Shown here one piece after another: positions 7,592 through 16,755 of a stretch of 64,000 nucleotides of DNA. Both the position numbers and the translations under genes were made by a program. The notes beneath the pieces are model-generated. The model was not told the origin of the DNA, did not search any database, and was given only the letters and a program-made list of their open reading frames with translations. Location of the stretch: positions 227,581 through 291,580 of the forward strand of contig NZ_CP007441.1 of the NCBI RefSeq assembly GCF_000590475.1. Reading direction: 5' to 3'. The stretch's first letter is position 1. The number at the start of each line of letters is the position of its first letter. Source of the DNA: Stutzerimonas stutzeri (GTDB taxonomy: Bacteria > Pseudomonadota > Gammaproteobacteria > Pseudomonadales > Pseudomonadaceae).

Positions 7592-9406
7592 ATGACTGCT
7601 CAGAAGAAAATCACCGTTACCGACACCATCCTGCGCGATGCCCATCAGTCGCTGATCGCGACCCGCATGCGCACCGAAGACATGCTGCCGATCTGCGAGA
7701 AGCTCGACCGCGTCGGCTATTGGTCGCTCGAAGTGTGGGGTGGCGCGACGTTCGATGCCTGCGTGCGCTTCCTCAAGGAAGACCCCTGGGAGCGTCTGCG
7801 CCAGCTCAAGGCCGCGTTGCCCAATACTCGCCTGCAGATGCTGTTGCGCGGACAGAACCTGCTGGGTTACCGCCACTACGCCGACGACGTGGTCGAGGCG
7901 TTCTGCGCCAAGGCGGCGGACAACGGCATTGACGTGTTCCGTATCTTCGACGCGATGAACGACGTGCGGAACCTGGAAACCGCCATCAAGGCCGTGAAGA
8001 AGACCGGCAAGCACGCCCAGGGCACTATCGCCTACACGACGAGCCCGGTGCACACCGTCGAGCTCTTCGTCGAGCAGGCCAAGACCATGCGCGACATGGG
8101 TGTCGATTCGATCGCCATCAAGGACATGGCGGGTCTGCTGACCCCCTTTGCCACCGGCGATCTGGTGCGCGCGCTGAAAGCCGAGGTGGATCTGCCGGTG
8201 TTCATCCACTCGCACGACACCGCCGGCGTGGCCAGCATGTGTCAGCTCAAGGCCATCGAGAACGGCGCCGACCACATCGATACGGCGATTTCATCCATGG
8301 CCTGGGGCACCAGCCATCCGGGCACCGAGTCGATGGTCGCCGCGCTGCGCGGCACGCCGTATGACACGGGCCTCGATCTGGAGCTGATCCAGGAGATCGG
8401 CTTGTACTTCTATGCGGTGCGCAAGAAGTACCACCAGTTCGAAAGCGACTTCACCGGCGTCGATACCCGGGTACAGGTCAATCAGGTGCCCGGCGGGATG
8501 ATTTCCAACCTGGCCAACCAGCTCAAGGAGCAGGGCGCGCTCAACCGCATGGACGAAGTGCTCGCCGAGATCCCACGCGTGCGCAAGGATCTGGGCTACC
8601 CGCCGCTGGTGACGCCGACCTCGCAAATCGTCGGCACCCAGGCGTTCTTCAATGTGCTGGCCGGTGAGCGCTACAAGACCATCACCAATGAAGTGAAGCT
8701 CTACCTGCAGGGCCGTTACGGCAAGGCGCCGGGCACTATCGATGCCAAGCTGCAGCGCCAGGCCATCGGTGGTGAAGAGATCATCGAGGTCCGCCCGGCG
8801 GACCTGATCAAGCCGGAGCTGGACAAGCTGCGCCAGGACATCGGTGCGCTGGCCCATAGCGAAGAGGACGTGCTGACCTATGCCATGTTCCCCGATATCG
8901 GCCGCAAATTCCTCGAGGAGCGCGAGGCCGGCACCCTGCAACCGGAAGTGCTGTTGCCTATTCCGGATGGCAGCGCGGTAAGCGCCGCGACCGGCGAGGG
9001 CGTGCCGACCGAATTCGTCATCGACGTGCACGGCGAAAGCTACCGCGTCGATATCACCGGTGTGGGCGTCAAGGGTGAGGGCAAGCGGCACTTCTTCCTC
9101 TCCATCGACGGCATGCCGGAGGAAGTGGTATTCGAGCCGTTGAACAACTTCGTCGGCGAGGGCGGCAGCAAGCGCAAGCAGGCCAGCGCGCCTGGCGACG
9201 TCAGCACCAGCATGCCCGGTAACGTGGTCGATGTGCTGGTCAAGGTTGGCGACGTGGTCAAGGCTGGGCAGGCGGTGCTGATCAGCGAAGCGATGAAGAT
9301 GGAAACCGAGATTCAGGCACCCATAGCCGGTACGGTGAAGGCCGTGCATGTGGCCAAGGGCGACCGGGTCACCCCCGGCGATCTGCTGATCGAGATCGAG
9401 GCCTGA
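7592..9406 (+). CDS. pycB: Pyruvate carboxylase subunit B (carboxyltransferase-BCCP)
   Basis: This 604-residue subunit carries the carboxyltransferase domain, which moves CO2 from biotin to pyruvate to make oxaloacetate, and the biotin carrier domain. The HMG-lyase-like barrel begins at DTILRDAHQSLIATRMRT and contains metal ligands in the FIHSHDTAG region. A conserved linker (PYC_OADA) follows. The C-terminus has the biotinylation motif EAMKMET with the target lysine at about residue 569. The same fold occurs in oxaloacetate decarboxylase alpha, but there are no membrane beta and gamma subunit genes here and pycA is adjacent. A clear rho-independent terminator follows 13 bp after the stop. 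Confidence 0.92.
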   Translation: MTAQKKITVTDTILRDAHQSLIATRMRTEDMLPICEKLDRVGYWSLEVWGGATFDACVRFLKEDPWERLRQLKAALPNTRLQMLLRGQNLLGYRHYADDVVEAFCAKAADNGIDVFRIFDAMNDVRNLETAIKAVKKTGKHAQGTIAYTTSPVHTVELFVEQAKTMRDMGVDSIAIKDMAGLLTPFATGDLVRALKAEVDLPVFIHSHDTAGVASMCQLKAIENGADHIDTAISSMAWGTSHPGTESMVAALRGTPYDTGLDLELIQEIGLYFYAVRKKYHQFESDFTGVDTRVQVNQVPGGMISNLANQLKEQGALNRMDEVLAEIPRVRKDLGYPPLVTPTSQIVGTQAFFNVLAGERYKTITNEVKLYLQGRYGKAPGTIDAKLQRQAIGGEEIIEVRPADLIKPELDKLRQDIGALAHSEEDVLTYAMFPDIGRKFLEEREAGTLQPEVLLPIPDGSAVSAATGEGVPTEFVIDVHGESYRVDITGVGVKGEGKRHFFLSIDGMPEEVVFEPLNNFVGEGGSKRKQASAPGDVSTSMPGNVVDVLVKVGDVVKAGQAVLISEAMKMETEIQAPIAGTVKAVHVAKGDRVTPGDLLIEIEA

Positions 9407-9419
9407 CAGATGTCCCTTG

Positions 9420-9444
9420 GGGAGCCGCAAGGCTCCCTTTTTTT
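9420..9444 (+). terminator. Rho-independent terminator of pycAB
   Basis: A 7-bp perfect stem GGGAGCC/GGCTCCC with a GCAA tetraloop is followed by a run of seven T. It lies 13 bp after the pycB stop codon and is oriented to end plus-strand transcription. Confidence 0.9.
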
Positions 9445-9543
9445 GCTCGCGTTCTGCTGATCATCGAACGATACGGGAGATACCGGCGAAGCACCGGATC
9501 GCCGACGCTGTTCTGATCAAGCAGATCGCGGTGTAGGGGCAAC

Positions 9544-9939
9544 TCAGCGCTTCAGGCGGGTTTGCTTGCGCAGTTCCATCAGATCGCCTTGGGTGCAGGT
9601 CAGCGGTTCGGCGCCGGTCAGGTCATAGCAGCGCTGACCGAAGCCCATCGGCCAATAGATGATGCCGCCGGGTGGCCAGAAGATCGACGCGACGCGAAAG
9701 CGCGCACGCAGTTTGCCTTGCTGCAGCAGTTCGCCTTGATCATTGCTGAGCGTGTAGGGAATGCCGCCAGCGGCGGTCCAGAAGAACGGACGGGTCTTGA
9801 CCAGGCCCTGGGAGTATTGTTGCGGTCGCTCATAGACGGACACCTGGCTGTGTTCCGGCAGCTTGAAATAAGTCGCGGTGGAGCAACCGCTGAGGAAGAT
9901 AGCGAGTGCCAACAGGCTCGCTGCACGTTTCAACAACAT
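9544..9939 (-). CDS. Predicted small lipoprotein, unknown function
   Basis: This 131-residue protein has a lipoprotein signal: a lysine/arginine start, a hydrophobic stretch, and the lipobox LSGC with the lipidated cysteine at residue 19. The mature part has several aromatic residues (TYFKLPEHSQV, FFWTAAGGIPYTL, IFWPPGGIIYWPMGFGQRCYDL) and two later cysteines that could form a disulfide. No catalytic motif is visible and I do not recognise the family. It stands alone on the minus strand between the pycB terminator and the GNAT gene, with a likely promoter and leader hairpin just upstream. Confidence 0.75.
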   Translation of the reverse strand: MLLKRAASLLALAIFLSGCSTATYFKLPEHSQVSVYERPQQYSQGLVKTRPFFWTAAGGIPYTLSNDQGELLQQGKLRARFRVASIFWPPGGIIYWPMGFGQRCYDLTGAEPLTCTQGDLMELRKQTRLKR

Positions 9940-9965
9940 ATCGATTCAGTCCTTGTGATGATGCC

Positions 9966-10005
9966 CAGGGCACACACCGTGCCCTGTAAAGCGGGCGGCA
10001 CTATA
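9966..10005 (-). promoter_or_regulatory. Putative promoter and leader hairpin of the lipoprotein gene
   Basis: On the minus strand a TATAGT hexamer (10000-10005) preceded by GGG resembles an extended -10 box. About 14 bp downstream there is a perfect 8-bp hairpin, CAGGGCAC/GTGCCCTG with a 5-base loop (9966-9986), in the predicted leader. The -35 region is not clear. The function of the hairpin is unknown. Confidence 0.35.
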
Positions 10006-10177
10006 CCCCCGGCCAAGGATGATGGCGAAGTCGTGGCGCTGAACGGCGCATTGCAAAGCCACCGTCGAGGCTGCCTTGTTGTCTAGCGGTACCGGCTCGA
10101 TGTAGCGCTGCCCGCGCTCTGGGCCTCGATCTTGCTGTGGGGGTGTTTGGAAGGGTCAGGTGGCTTGGCTTTCCGGG

Positions 10178-10624
10178 TCAAAGCACATGACGGTACTGCA
10201 GAAAGCCGGAACGCTCGGCGATGCGATCGTACAGCTGCATGCCGGTGTGGTTGCTCTCGTGAGTCAGCCAATGCACCTTCGAGCTGCCGGCAGCACGGGC
10301 CTGGGCATAGACATGCTCGATCAGGCGACGTCCGACGCCGGTGCCGCGCAGCCCCGGGCTGACGAACAGATCCTGAAGGTAGCAGCTGTCTTCCACGGTC
10401 CAGTTGGAGCGATGGAAGATCCACTGCACCAGGCCGATCGCCTGCCCGTCCAGCCAGGCCAGTGCGGCATGGGTGGGTTCGGTGGGTTCGAGGAAGCGCT
10501 GCCAGGTGCTGGCGCTGGTCTGGGCTGGCATTTCGCTCTGGTAGAAGTGCAGATAACCCTGCCAGAGCGTCAGCCAGGCATCATGATCATCGGATGTTAC
10601 GGGGCGAATTTGGAGAGGCGACAT
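10178..10624 (-). CDS. GNAT family N-acetyltransferase
   Basis: This 148-residue acetyltransferase has the GNAT fold. Motif A, which binds the acetyl-CoA pyrophosphate, is visible as LFVSPGLRGTGVGRRLIEHV around residues 85-105, and the C-terminal strand and helix (HWLTHESNHTGMQLYDRIAE) carry the usual late tyrosine. The substrate cannot be told from sequence. The start at 10624 (MSPLQIRPV) matches how such proteins begin; an upstream methionine adds 19 unrelated residues. It is divergent from the glutaminase gene with 161 bp between them. Confidence 0.85.
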   Translation of the reverse strand: MSPLQIRPVTSDDHDAWLTLWQGYLHFYQSEMPAQTSASTWQRFLEPTEPTHAALAWLDGQAIGLVQWIFHRSNWTVEDSCYLQDLFVSPGLRGTGVGRRLIEHVYAQARAAGSSKVHWLTHESNHTGMQLYDRIAERSGFLQYRHVL

Positions 10625-10785
10625 GGTGGTTTTCCATCTGGTGTGATCGGGACACTGAATGGCCTGCGGCAGGTCTGGCATTGACTGTGATGATCATCGG
10701 CTGCCTGGCGTCTGTAGCCTAAGACGCAATGAGCCTGCGCGCCAATTCACTGGTGTGCCGCGACTTTTCACCCATGGAACCCTGT

Positions 10786-11694
10786 ATGCAAAACCTGTTG
10801 AACGAGATACTCGATGAAGTCCGCCCGCTGCTCGGTCAGGGCAAGGTAGCGGACTACATCCCCGCGCTGGCGGACGTGCCGGCCGATCAGCTGGGTATCG
10901 CCGTTTGCAGCGCGTCCGGCGAGATCTACCACGCGGGCGATGCCAGTACGCCGTTTTCGATCCAGAGTATTTCCAAGGTATTCAGCCTGGTGCAGGCGAT
11001 TCAGCATGGTGGCGAGTTTCTGTGGGAGCGGCTGGGCCACGAGCCGTCCGGCCAGCCGTTCAATTCGCTGGTGCAACTTGAGTTCGAGCGCGGCCGGCCA
11101 CGCAACCCCTTCATCAACGCCGGCGCGCTGGTGATCTGCGACATCAACCAGTCGCGCTTCGCCGTGCCGGCGCTGTCCATGCGCGACTTCGTCAGGCACC
11201 TGTCCGGCAATCCGCAGATCGTCTCCGATACGCGGGTCGCCGATTCGGAGTATCAGCACCGGGCGCGCAACGCAGCGATGGCCTACCTGATGCAGGCATT
11301 CGGCAACTTCCACAACGATGTCGAGGCGGTGCTGCGTAGCTATTTTCATCACTGCGCGTTGCGCATGAGCTGCATCGACCTGGCCCGAGCGTTCGGCTTT
11401 CTCGCCCGCGCCGGAGCGTGCCCGGAGGGCGGCGCGCCGGTGCTGAGCCCGCGGCAGGTCAAGCAGGTCAATGCCATCATGGCCACCAGCGGCCTGTATG
11501 ACGAGGCCGGCAACTTCGCCTACCGTGTCGGCTTGCCCGGTAAAAGCGGTGTCGGTGGTGGCATCGTCGCGGTGGTGCCGGGGCGCTTCACCGTCTGCGT
11601 CTGGTCGCCTGAGCTGAACCAGGCCGGCAACTCGCTGATCGGCATGGCGGCGCTGGAGAAGCTGTCGCAGCGCATCGGCTGGTCAATCTTCTGA
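10786..11694 (+). CDS. glsB: Glutaminase
   Basis: This 302-residue serine-dependent glutaminase hydrolyses L-glutamine to glutamate and ammonia in the cytoplasm. It has the beta-lactamase-like S-x-x-K pair (Ser61 and Lys64 in SIQSISKVFSLV), the NPFINAGAL segment, and the C-terminal GKSGVGGGIVAVVPG that closes the active site. The length equals the E. coli YneH/GlsB type. The ATG at 10786 (MQNLLNEIL) was preferred to upstream in-frame starts because family members begin here. The gene is monocistronic, between a divergent GNAT gene and a carbonic anhydrase gene 125 bp downstream. Confidence 0.92.
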   Translation: MQNLLNEILDEVRPLLGQGKVADYIPALADVPADQLGIAVCSASGEIYHAGDASTPFSIQSISKVFSLVQAIQHGGEFLWERLGHEPSGQPFNSLVQLEFERGRPRNPFINAGALVICDINQSRFAVPALSMRDFVRHLSGNPQIVSDTRVADSEYQHRARNAAMAYLMQAFGNFHNDVEAVLRSYFHHCALRMSCIDLARAFGFLARAGACPEGGAPVLSPRQVKQVNAIMATSGLYDEAGNFAYRVGLPGKSGVGGGIVAVVPGRFTVCVWSPELNQAGNSLIGMAALEKLSQRIGWSIF

Positions 11695-11819
11695 GGGCCG
11701 GTCGCGATTCGATTCATCAGCCGGGGCAGGGCCCCGGTTGCGTTACGGTCTGTCACCCATCGAGGGGCTGGCCTTAAGCGTGCAACGTATCCATCAACCA
11801 TAAATAAAGAGAGATCGCC

Positions 11820-12515
11820 ATGAGTCTCGAAGACAAGACGACCGAAACGGCGCAGGAGGCGCTCGATAATCTGATCGCGGGGGTTATGCAGTTCCGCGAA
11901 GATGTCTATCCGCAGCAGCGCGAGCTGTTCAGCAAGCTGGCCAACGAGCAGACGCCGCGCGCGATGTTCATCACCTGCGCGGACTCGCGCATCCTGCCGG
12001 AGCTGATCACCCAGAGCTCGCCAGGCGACCTGTTCGTCACGCGTAACGTCGGCAATATCGTGCCGCCTTACGGGGTCATGAACGGGGGCGTATCGACCGC
12101 CATCGAGTTCGCCGTCATGGCCCTCGGGGTTCATCACATCATTGTCTGCGGGCACTCAGACTGCGGTGCGATGAAAGCGGTGCTGAATCCGTCCAGCCTG
12201 GACAAGATGCCGACCGTGAGAACCTGGTTGCGGCATGCCGAGGTGGCGCGCACGGTGGTGGAGGCCAATTGTGGCTGCGCCGATCACAACACCTTGGGCA
12301 TCCTGACCGAGGAAAACGTACTGGCGCAGCTCGATCACCTGCGCACCCATCCCTCGGTCGCGGCGCGGCTCGCCAGTGGCGACCTGTTCATTCACGGCTG
12401 GGTGTACAACATCGGCACCAGCGAAATTCGTGCCTACGATGCGTCGCGCGGTGAGTTTCGCCTGATTGGCGATGGCCCGCTGCCGATGGCTACGCCCAAG
12501 TCGCGCTACGTTTGA
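11820..12515 (+). CDS. Beta-class carbonic anhydrase
   Basis: This 231-residue zinc enzyme interconverts CO2 and bicarbonate. Zinc ligands and the catalytic dyad are visible: Cys53, Asp55 and Arg57 in CADSR, and His112 and Cys115 in GHSDCG. The motif NVGNIVPPYG is also typical. The start follows an AGAGAG ribosome binding site. It could supply bicarbonate to pyruvate carboxylase a few kilobases upstream, but this link is only an inference from function. The symbol can or cynT is not assigned because pseudomonads have several paralogues. Confidence 0.92.
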   Translation: MSLEDKTTETAQEALDNLIAGVMQFREDVYPQQRELFSKLANEQTPRAMFITCADSRILPELITQSSPGDLFVTRNVGNIVPPYGVMNGGVSTAIEFAVMALGVHHIIVCGHSDCGAMKAVLNPSSLDKMPTVRTWLRHAEVARTVVEANCGCADHNTLGILTEENVLAQLDHLRTHPSVAARLASGDLFIHGWVYNIGTSEIRAYDASRGEFRLIGDGPLPMATPKSRYV

Positions 12516-12538
12516 CGGCTTTTCGACGCAAGGCGCCT

Positions 12539-12871
12539 CTACGGCGCCTTGCGGTCGCGGATCAGGTCGCGGAGATCCGGCGTCTCGCTGCAGCGGGCGT
12601 ACCCTTCACTGATGACCTCGTTCGGTGCCTGCTGCAGACGGTTCACCGCTTCGGCCGGGGTGTCCTTGTTCAAGGCCAGATAAAGATCGGTCGGTTGGAA
12701 ACTCAGCACCTTCTGTAAGCCGTCCGCGCCGCGCTGTTTGGCGTGGTAGCGCCAGACTGGATCGGCTGTTGCCCGGAGGACGATGCGCCCGCTGAGCAAT
12801 TTGCGCAGGTTCTCTTCCTCGCTCAGGCTGTCGATCGGCTGTAATCCCTGGCTCGTTAGAAGCGAGAAAGT
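12539..12871 (-). pseudogene. C-terminal remnant of a periplasmic solute-binding protein (SBP_bac_3 type)
   Basis: About 110 codons are open on the minus strand and encode the C-terminal lobe of a family-3 extracellular solute-binding protein. The visible pattern includes a GLQPIDSLSEEENLRKLLSG-like helix, then RIVLRATADPVWRY and FQPTDLYLALNKDTP, where the substrate-pocket and hinge strands usually lie. A stop codon lies directly upstream in frame (TAG at 12872-12874). No other minus-strand frame carries the missing N-terminal lobe or a signal peptide. An internal TTG at 12799 could start a shorter frame but would not yield a functional binding protein. It is most likely a gene whose 5' half has been deleted. 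Confidence 0.6.
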
Positions 12872-12883
12872 CTATCGATCTGA

Positions 12884-13102
12884 ACCGGATCGAACCCCGC
12901 CACGACGCAGCTCGACGGCGTTCGAGGCGACCGCTGGAGCAGGCGAGATTATGCGAAAGTGCTCGATGCTTGCGGTAATGCAGAAAGCTGGCGAGTGGAC
13001 TATGCAGTCTGGCTCGATGGGATGCTGGAGCGCCGCGCTGCAAGCCGGCGCACCGATTTCAAGCGGATCGTGGTGCGGCGCTACTTATGCAGCACGAATT
13101 GA
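12884..13102 (+). other. Possible C-terminal gene remnant, plus strand
   Basis: A 72-codon stretch open on the plus strand has no ATG near its 5' end. It encodes a protein-like C-terminus rich in Arg, Asp and Trp (GDRWSRRDYAKVLDACGN, then WLDGMLERRAASRRTDFKR) and stops 22 bp inside the 3' end of the convergent thioesterase gene. Its open frame begins within 13 bp of where the solute-binding remnant on the other strand breaks off. I do not recognise the family, and the frame could be fortuitous in GC-rich DNA. Confidence 0.2.
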
Positions 13103-13533
13103 CCAGTAAAACGCACGGCATCGCGACCGTCGGCGGCGAGTATCCGGCTGGTCAGCGTGAGGCGGGAGCGGCCACGCCGACGGTAGATGGTTTCGAAGCG
13201 ACTCCAGGCCTGATCGTCCGGCGCCGAGCAAATCGCGGTGGCGTCGTCCACGACCGGCAGCGGATAGTCGATCTGACCTTCGTGGATAACAATGTGGCCG
13301 TCTTCGATTCCGGCCTCTCGCAAGCGCAGATGCAGCCAGCCCCAGCCAGCCAGCACCGACGCACAATACAAGCTGCCGCCGAACATGCTGCTCTTGTGGT
13401 TGATGTTCGCTTGTAGCGGGACCTTCAGGCGCAACTCGTGATTCTCCCATTGCTCGACACGCAGGCCCATCGCCCGGGTCAGTGGGATATCGTGATGCAG
13501 AATGGCTTCCAGGTAACGGCTGTCGCGGCTCAT
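13081..13533 (-). CDS. YiiD-type hotdog thioesterase domain protein
   Basis: This 150-residue protein has a hotdog fold like the C-terminal thioesterase domain of YiiD. The long helix-and-turn segment NHKSSMFGGSLYCASVLAGWGWL (about residues 45-68) corresponds to the active-site helix of such domains, and the last strands (GRSRLTLTSRILAADGRDAVRFTGQFV) complete the sheet. It probably cleaves an acyl-thioester, but the substrate is unknown. The start at 13533 (MSRDSRYLEAIL) was chosen; an upstream start adds 16 unlikely residues. Its 3' end overlaps a possible remnant on the opposite strand by 22 bp. Confidence 0.8.
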   Translation of the reverse strand: MSRDSRYLEAILHHDIPLTRAMGLRVEQWENHELRLKVPLQANINHKSSMFGGSLYCASVLAGWGWLHLRLREAGIEDGHIVIHEGQIDYPLPVVDDATAICSAPDDQAWSRFETIYRRRGRSRLTLTSRILAADGRDAVRFTGQFVLHK

Positions 13534-13677
13534 GCCGGGTGGATTCCTAAACGTTTGCAGATACAGGCAGACGTCAAGCATGACTGCTGAGTCACGAGAT
13601 TGCCAGTTTCCACATACGCTTTTTTTGCGGTTTCCCAGGCGTCACTCGACGGTCAGGATGCGACGTGGCAGCGCGCT

Positions 13678-14082
13678 TCAGCGCACAGCGCTTTTCTGCT
13701 GGTAGGCACAGTAACCGGGGCGCGGCCCGATCCTGGGATGGTTGCGACAGGTATCCGGCCGTTTGGCATAGACCGTGCACAAGCGTGTCTTGCGATCAAG
13801 GTAGAGGCAGTCTCCGTTGGCGAGTCGGGTCAGGGTGAAAATGCCATGCTTCTGATTGAAGTGCTCGACGATGCCGGCTTTGCTCAGGCGCTTGGCGACG
13901 TTTTTCGGCGGTTCGTCACGCTCGAACGCATCGACCACTTCCAGGCGGATCAGGTCATCGATGCGCACCTCGACCGGCAATGTGCAGCAGGTCGCATGGC
14001 AATCGCGGCACAGCCCGTTGCTGTAGCGCGCCCAGGTTTCCAGGCGGTCGGGGTCAGCAGAAGCAATCAATCTTGTCTTCAC
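13678..14082 (-). CDS. YkgJ family cysteine cluster protein
   Basis: This 134-residue protein has the zinc- or iron-binding cysteine cluster of the YkgJ/UPF0153 family. Cysteines occur as CRDCHATCC near residue 25, then GDCLYLDRKTRLCTVYAKRPDTC near residues 90-112 and a final GYC. The cluster is thought to bind a metal, but the biochemical role of the family is not established. The gene is alone on the minus strand, 144 bp upstream of the thioesterase gene and divergent from glgP with 205 bp between the starts. Confidence 0.85.
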   Translation of the reverse strand: MKTRLIASADPDRLETWARYSNGLCRDCHATCCTLPVEVRIDDLIRLEVVDAFERDEPPKNVAKRLSKAGIVEHFNQKHGIFTLTRLANGDCLYLDRKTRLCTVYAKRPDTCRNHPRIGPRPGYCAYQQKSAVR

Positions 14083-14287
14083 GGCAGCGGTATCGATCAG
14101 GGCGGCGCGCGATCATAACGGCCCCCTGTGGAATTTCCAGCGAATCCGACGAGTCGAACGCCGGACAAACGGTCACGCAGAGTCAGCGGAAACCTGCAAA
14201 CCTGTCTGTATTGCCCTTTTTACGAGGCAGCCCTGTAGCGCTGCCATGAATTCTTCATCCCCATTTTCAGATTCATGAGGTCTGTCC

Positions 14288-16747
14288 ATGTCGCAAGAAT
14301 CGTCCGCTCCCAATACCGATGAAATCGCAGCCTTTCGCAACGCGATCATCAGCAAGCTGACCTACTCGATCGGCAAAGACCCCGAAAACGCGTCCAACCA
14401 TGACTGGTTCGAGGCGGTGGCCCTGGCCACTCGCGACCGTATGATCGATCAGTGGATGGACCGCACGCGCCAGGGCTATCGCGAAGGCAAGAAGCGGGTG
14501 TACTACCTCTCGCTGGAATTTCTCATTGGTCGGCTGCTCACCGATAGCCTGAGCAACCTGGGGCTGCTGGACGTGGCTCGCGAGGCATTGGCTGGCGTCG
14601 ATGTGGATTTCGAGACCATTCGCATGGCCGAACCGGATGCTGCGCTGGGCAACGGCGGCCTGGGGCGGCTGGCGGCCTGCTTCATGGAAAGCATGGCGAC
14701 GCTGGGCGTCGCGGCGCATGGCTATGGGATTCGTTACGATCACGGGCTGTTTCGTCAGGCCATCGTCGACGGTTGGCAGCACGAGCAGACCGAAACCTGG
14801 CTGAATTTCGGTAATCCGTGGGAGTTCGAACGCCCCGAAGTGACTTATCTGATCGGCTTTGGCGGCAGCGTCACGGCGATGCCGCACGACGCAACCGGGC
14901 CGGACCAACCGAAGCATTTCTGGCACTGGGCCGAGGGCGTGCGCGCCATTGCTTATGACACGCCGGTGGTCGGCTGGCGCGGGGCGAGCGTCAATACGCT
15001 GCGGTTGTGGCGAGCCCGTGCCGAGGCGGATTTCCATCTGGAACGTTTCAACGCGGGTGACCACATTGGGGCCGTCGCCGAGGAAGCCCGCGCCGAGAGC
15101 ATCTCGCGAGTGCTGTATCCGGCCGACAGTACCGAAGCCGGCCAAGAGCTGCGCCTGCGCCAGGAATACTTCTTCGTCGCCGCCTCGCTGCAAGATCTGA
15201 TACGGCGGCACCTGGACCAACGCGGCACGCTGCTGAACCTCCCAGAATTCGCCGCCATCCAGCTCAACGACACCCACCCGGCCATCGCGGTGGCGGAGCT
15301 GATGCGGCTGTTGGTCGACGTGCATGACATTCCCTGGCGCAAGGCGTGGGAGCTGACCGTCGGCACCCTGTCCTATACCAACCACACCCTGCTGCCGGAA
15401 GCCCTGGAAACCTGGCCGGTGGGGCTGATGGAGCGCCTGCTGCCGCGCCACATGCAGATCATCTACCTGATCAATGCGCAGCATCTCGATGCCTTGCGTG
15501 AGCGGGGTGTGCACGATCTTGACCTGCTGCGCTCGGTATCGCTGATCGAGGAAGGGCACGGCCGGCGGGTGCGCATGGGCAACCTGGCATTCCTCGGTTC
15601 GCATTGCATCAATGGCGTCTCGGCGCTGCACACCGGATTGATGCGCGAGACGGTATTCACCGATCTGCATTCGCTGTACCCGAAGCGCATCAGCAACAAG
15701 ACCAACGGGATCACCTTCCGCCGCTGGCTGTACCAGTCCAATCCACAGCTGACCCGATTGCTGGTCGAACACATCGGCGAGGAGCTGCTCGACGCGCCAG
15801 AAACCATGCTGCGCCAATTGGAGCCTTTCGCCGATCAGCCGGACTTTCGCGCCCGCTTCGCCGCCCAGCGACTGGGCAACAAACAGCTGTTGGCACGGAT
15901 GATTCAGGAGCGGCTGGGTATCAGTGTCGATCCGAATGCGCTGTTCGATGTTCATGTCAAACGCATCCACGAATACAAGCGGCAGCTGCTCAATCTGCTG
16001 CATACCGTGGCGCTGTATCAGGCAATTCGCTCCGACCCGGGCGGCAGCTGGGTGCCGCGTGTGAAGATCTTCGCCGGCAAGGCAGCCGCCAGTTACCACA
16101 CGGCCAAGCTGATCATCAAACTGACCAACGACATCGCGCGGACCATCAACGATGACCCGACGGTGCGCGGCCTGCTCAAGGTGGTGTTCCTGCCCAACTA
16201 CAACGTTAGTCTGGCCGAGCGCATCATTCCGGCTGCCGACCTGTCCGAGCAGATTTCCACCGCGGGACTCGAAGCCTCCGGCACCAGCAACATGAAGTTC
16301 GCCCTCAACGGCGCGCTGACGATCGGCACGCTCGATGGCGCCAACGTTGAAATGTGCGAGCAGATCGGTGCCGAGCACATGTTTATTTTCGGCTTGACCG
16401 CCCAAGAGGTCGAAGCGCGCAAACAGGCCAACGAATACAACGCCGAAGCCACCATCATCGATTCTCCGCGGCTCAACGAAGTGCTGATGGCGATTCGCAA
16501 CGGTGCCTTCTCTGCGGATGATCCCTCGCGTTACACGGCGTTGATCGACGGCCTCAAATGGCACGACACGTTCATGGTCTGTGCCGATTTTGAGGCGTAC
16601 TGGCAGGCACAGCTGGACGTCGAGGCGCGCTGGCGCGATGCCGACAGCTGGTGGCGTTCGGCGGTGCTGAACACGGCGCGCACGGGCTGGTTCTCGTCTG
16701 ACCGGACCATCCGCGAATACGCTGAGGAAATCTGGAAGGTGCTCTGA
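14288..16747 (+). CDS. glgP: Glycogen/alpha-glucan phosphorylase
   Basis: This 819-residue PLP-dependent phosphorylase releases glucose-1-phosphate from the ends of glycogen or maltodextrin. It has the family N-terminal segment VYYLSLEFLIGRLL, the NGGLGRLAACFMESMATLG loop, and the PLP-lysine motif GTSNMKFALNG with the lysine at about residue 670. The length fits glycogen phosphorylases. The start at 14288 is supported by a TGAGG ribosome binding site 7 bp upstream. No other glycogen genes lie nearby, so it is transcribed alone. A very long inverted repeat follows the stop codon by 8 bp. MalP is an alternative name because substrate preference cannot be judged. Confidence 0.92.
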   Translation: MSQESSAPNTDEIAAFRNAIISKLTYSIGKDPENASNHDWFEAVALATRDRMIDQWMDRTRQGYREGKKRVYYLSLEFLIGRLLTDSLSNLGLLDVAREALAGVDVDFETIRMAEPDAALGNGGLGRLAACFMESMATLGVAAHGYGIRYDHGLFRQAIVDGWQHEQTETWLNFGNPWEFERPEVTYLIGFGGSVTAMPHDATGPDQPKHFWHWAEGVRAIAYDTPVVGWRGASVNTLRLWRARAEADFHLERFNAGDHIGAVAEEARAESISRVLYPADSTEAGQELRLRQEYFFVAASLQDLIRRHLDQRGTLLNLPEFAAIQLNDTHPAIAVAELMRLLVDVHDIPWRKAWELTVGTLSYTNHTLLPEALETWPVGLMERLLPRHMQIIYLINAQHLDALRERGVHDLDLLRSVSLIEEGHGRRVRMGNLAFLGSHCINGVSALHTGLMRETVFTDLHSLYPKRISNKTNGITFRRWLYQSNPQLTRLLVEHIGEELLDAPETMLRQLEPFADQPDFRARFAAQRLGNKQLLARMIQERLGISVDPNALFDVHVKRIHEYKRQLLNLLHTVALYQAIRSDPGGSWVPRVKIFAGKAAASYHTAKLIIKLTNDIARTINDDPTVRGLLKVVFLPNYNVSLAERIIPAADLSEQISTAGLEASGTSNMKFALNGALTIGTLDGANVEMCEQIGAEHMFIFGLTAQEVEARKQANEYNAEATIIDSPRLNEVLMAIRNGAFSADDPSRYTALIDGLKWHDTFMVCADFEAYWQAQLDVEARWRDADSWWRSAVLNTARTGWFSSDRTIREYAEEIWKVL

Positions 16748-16755
16748 TCGCAACG

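Noticed and set aside
12876..12900. tRNA-like T-loop sequence (GGTTCGATCC on the minus strand)
   Set aside because: The flanking bases do not form a T-stem, and no acceptor, D or anticodon arm can be drawn around it.
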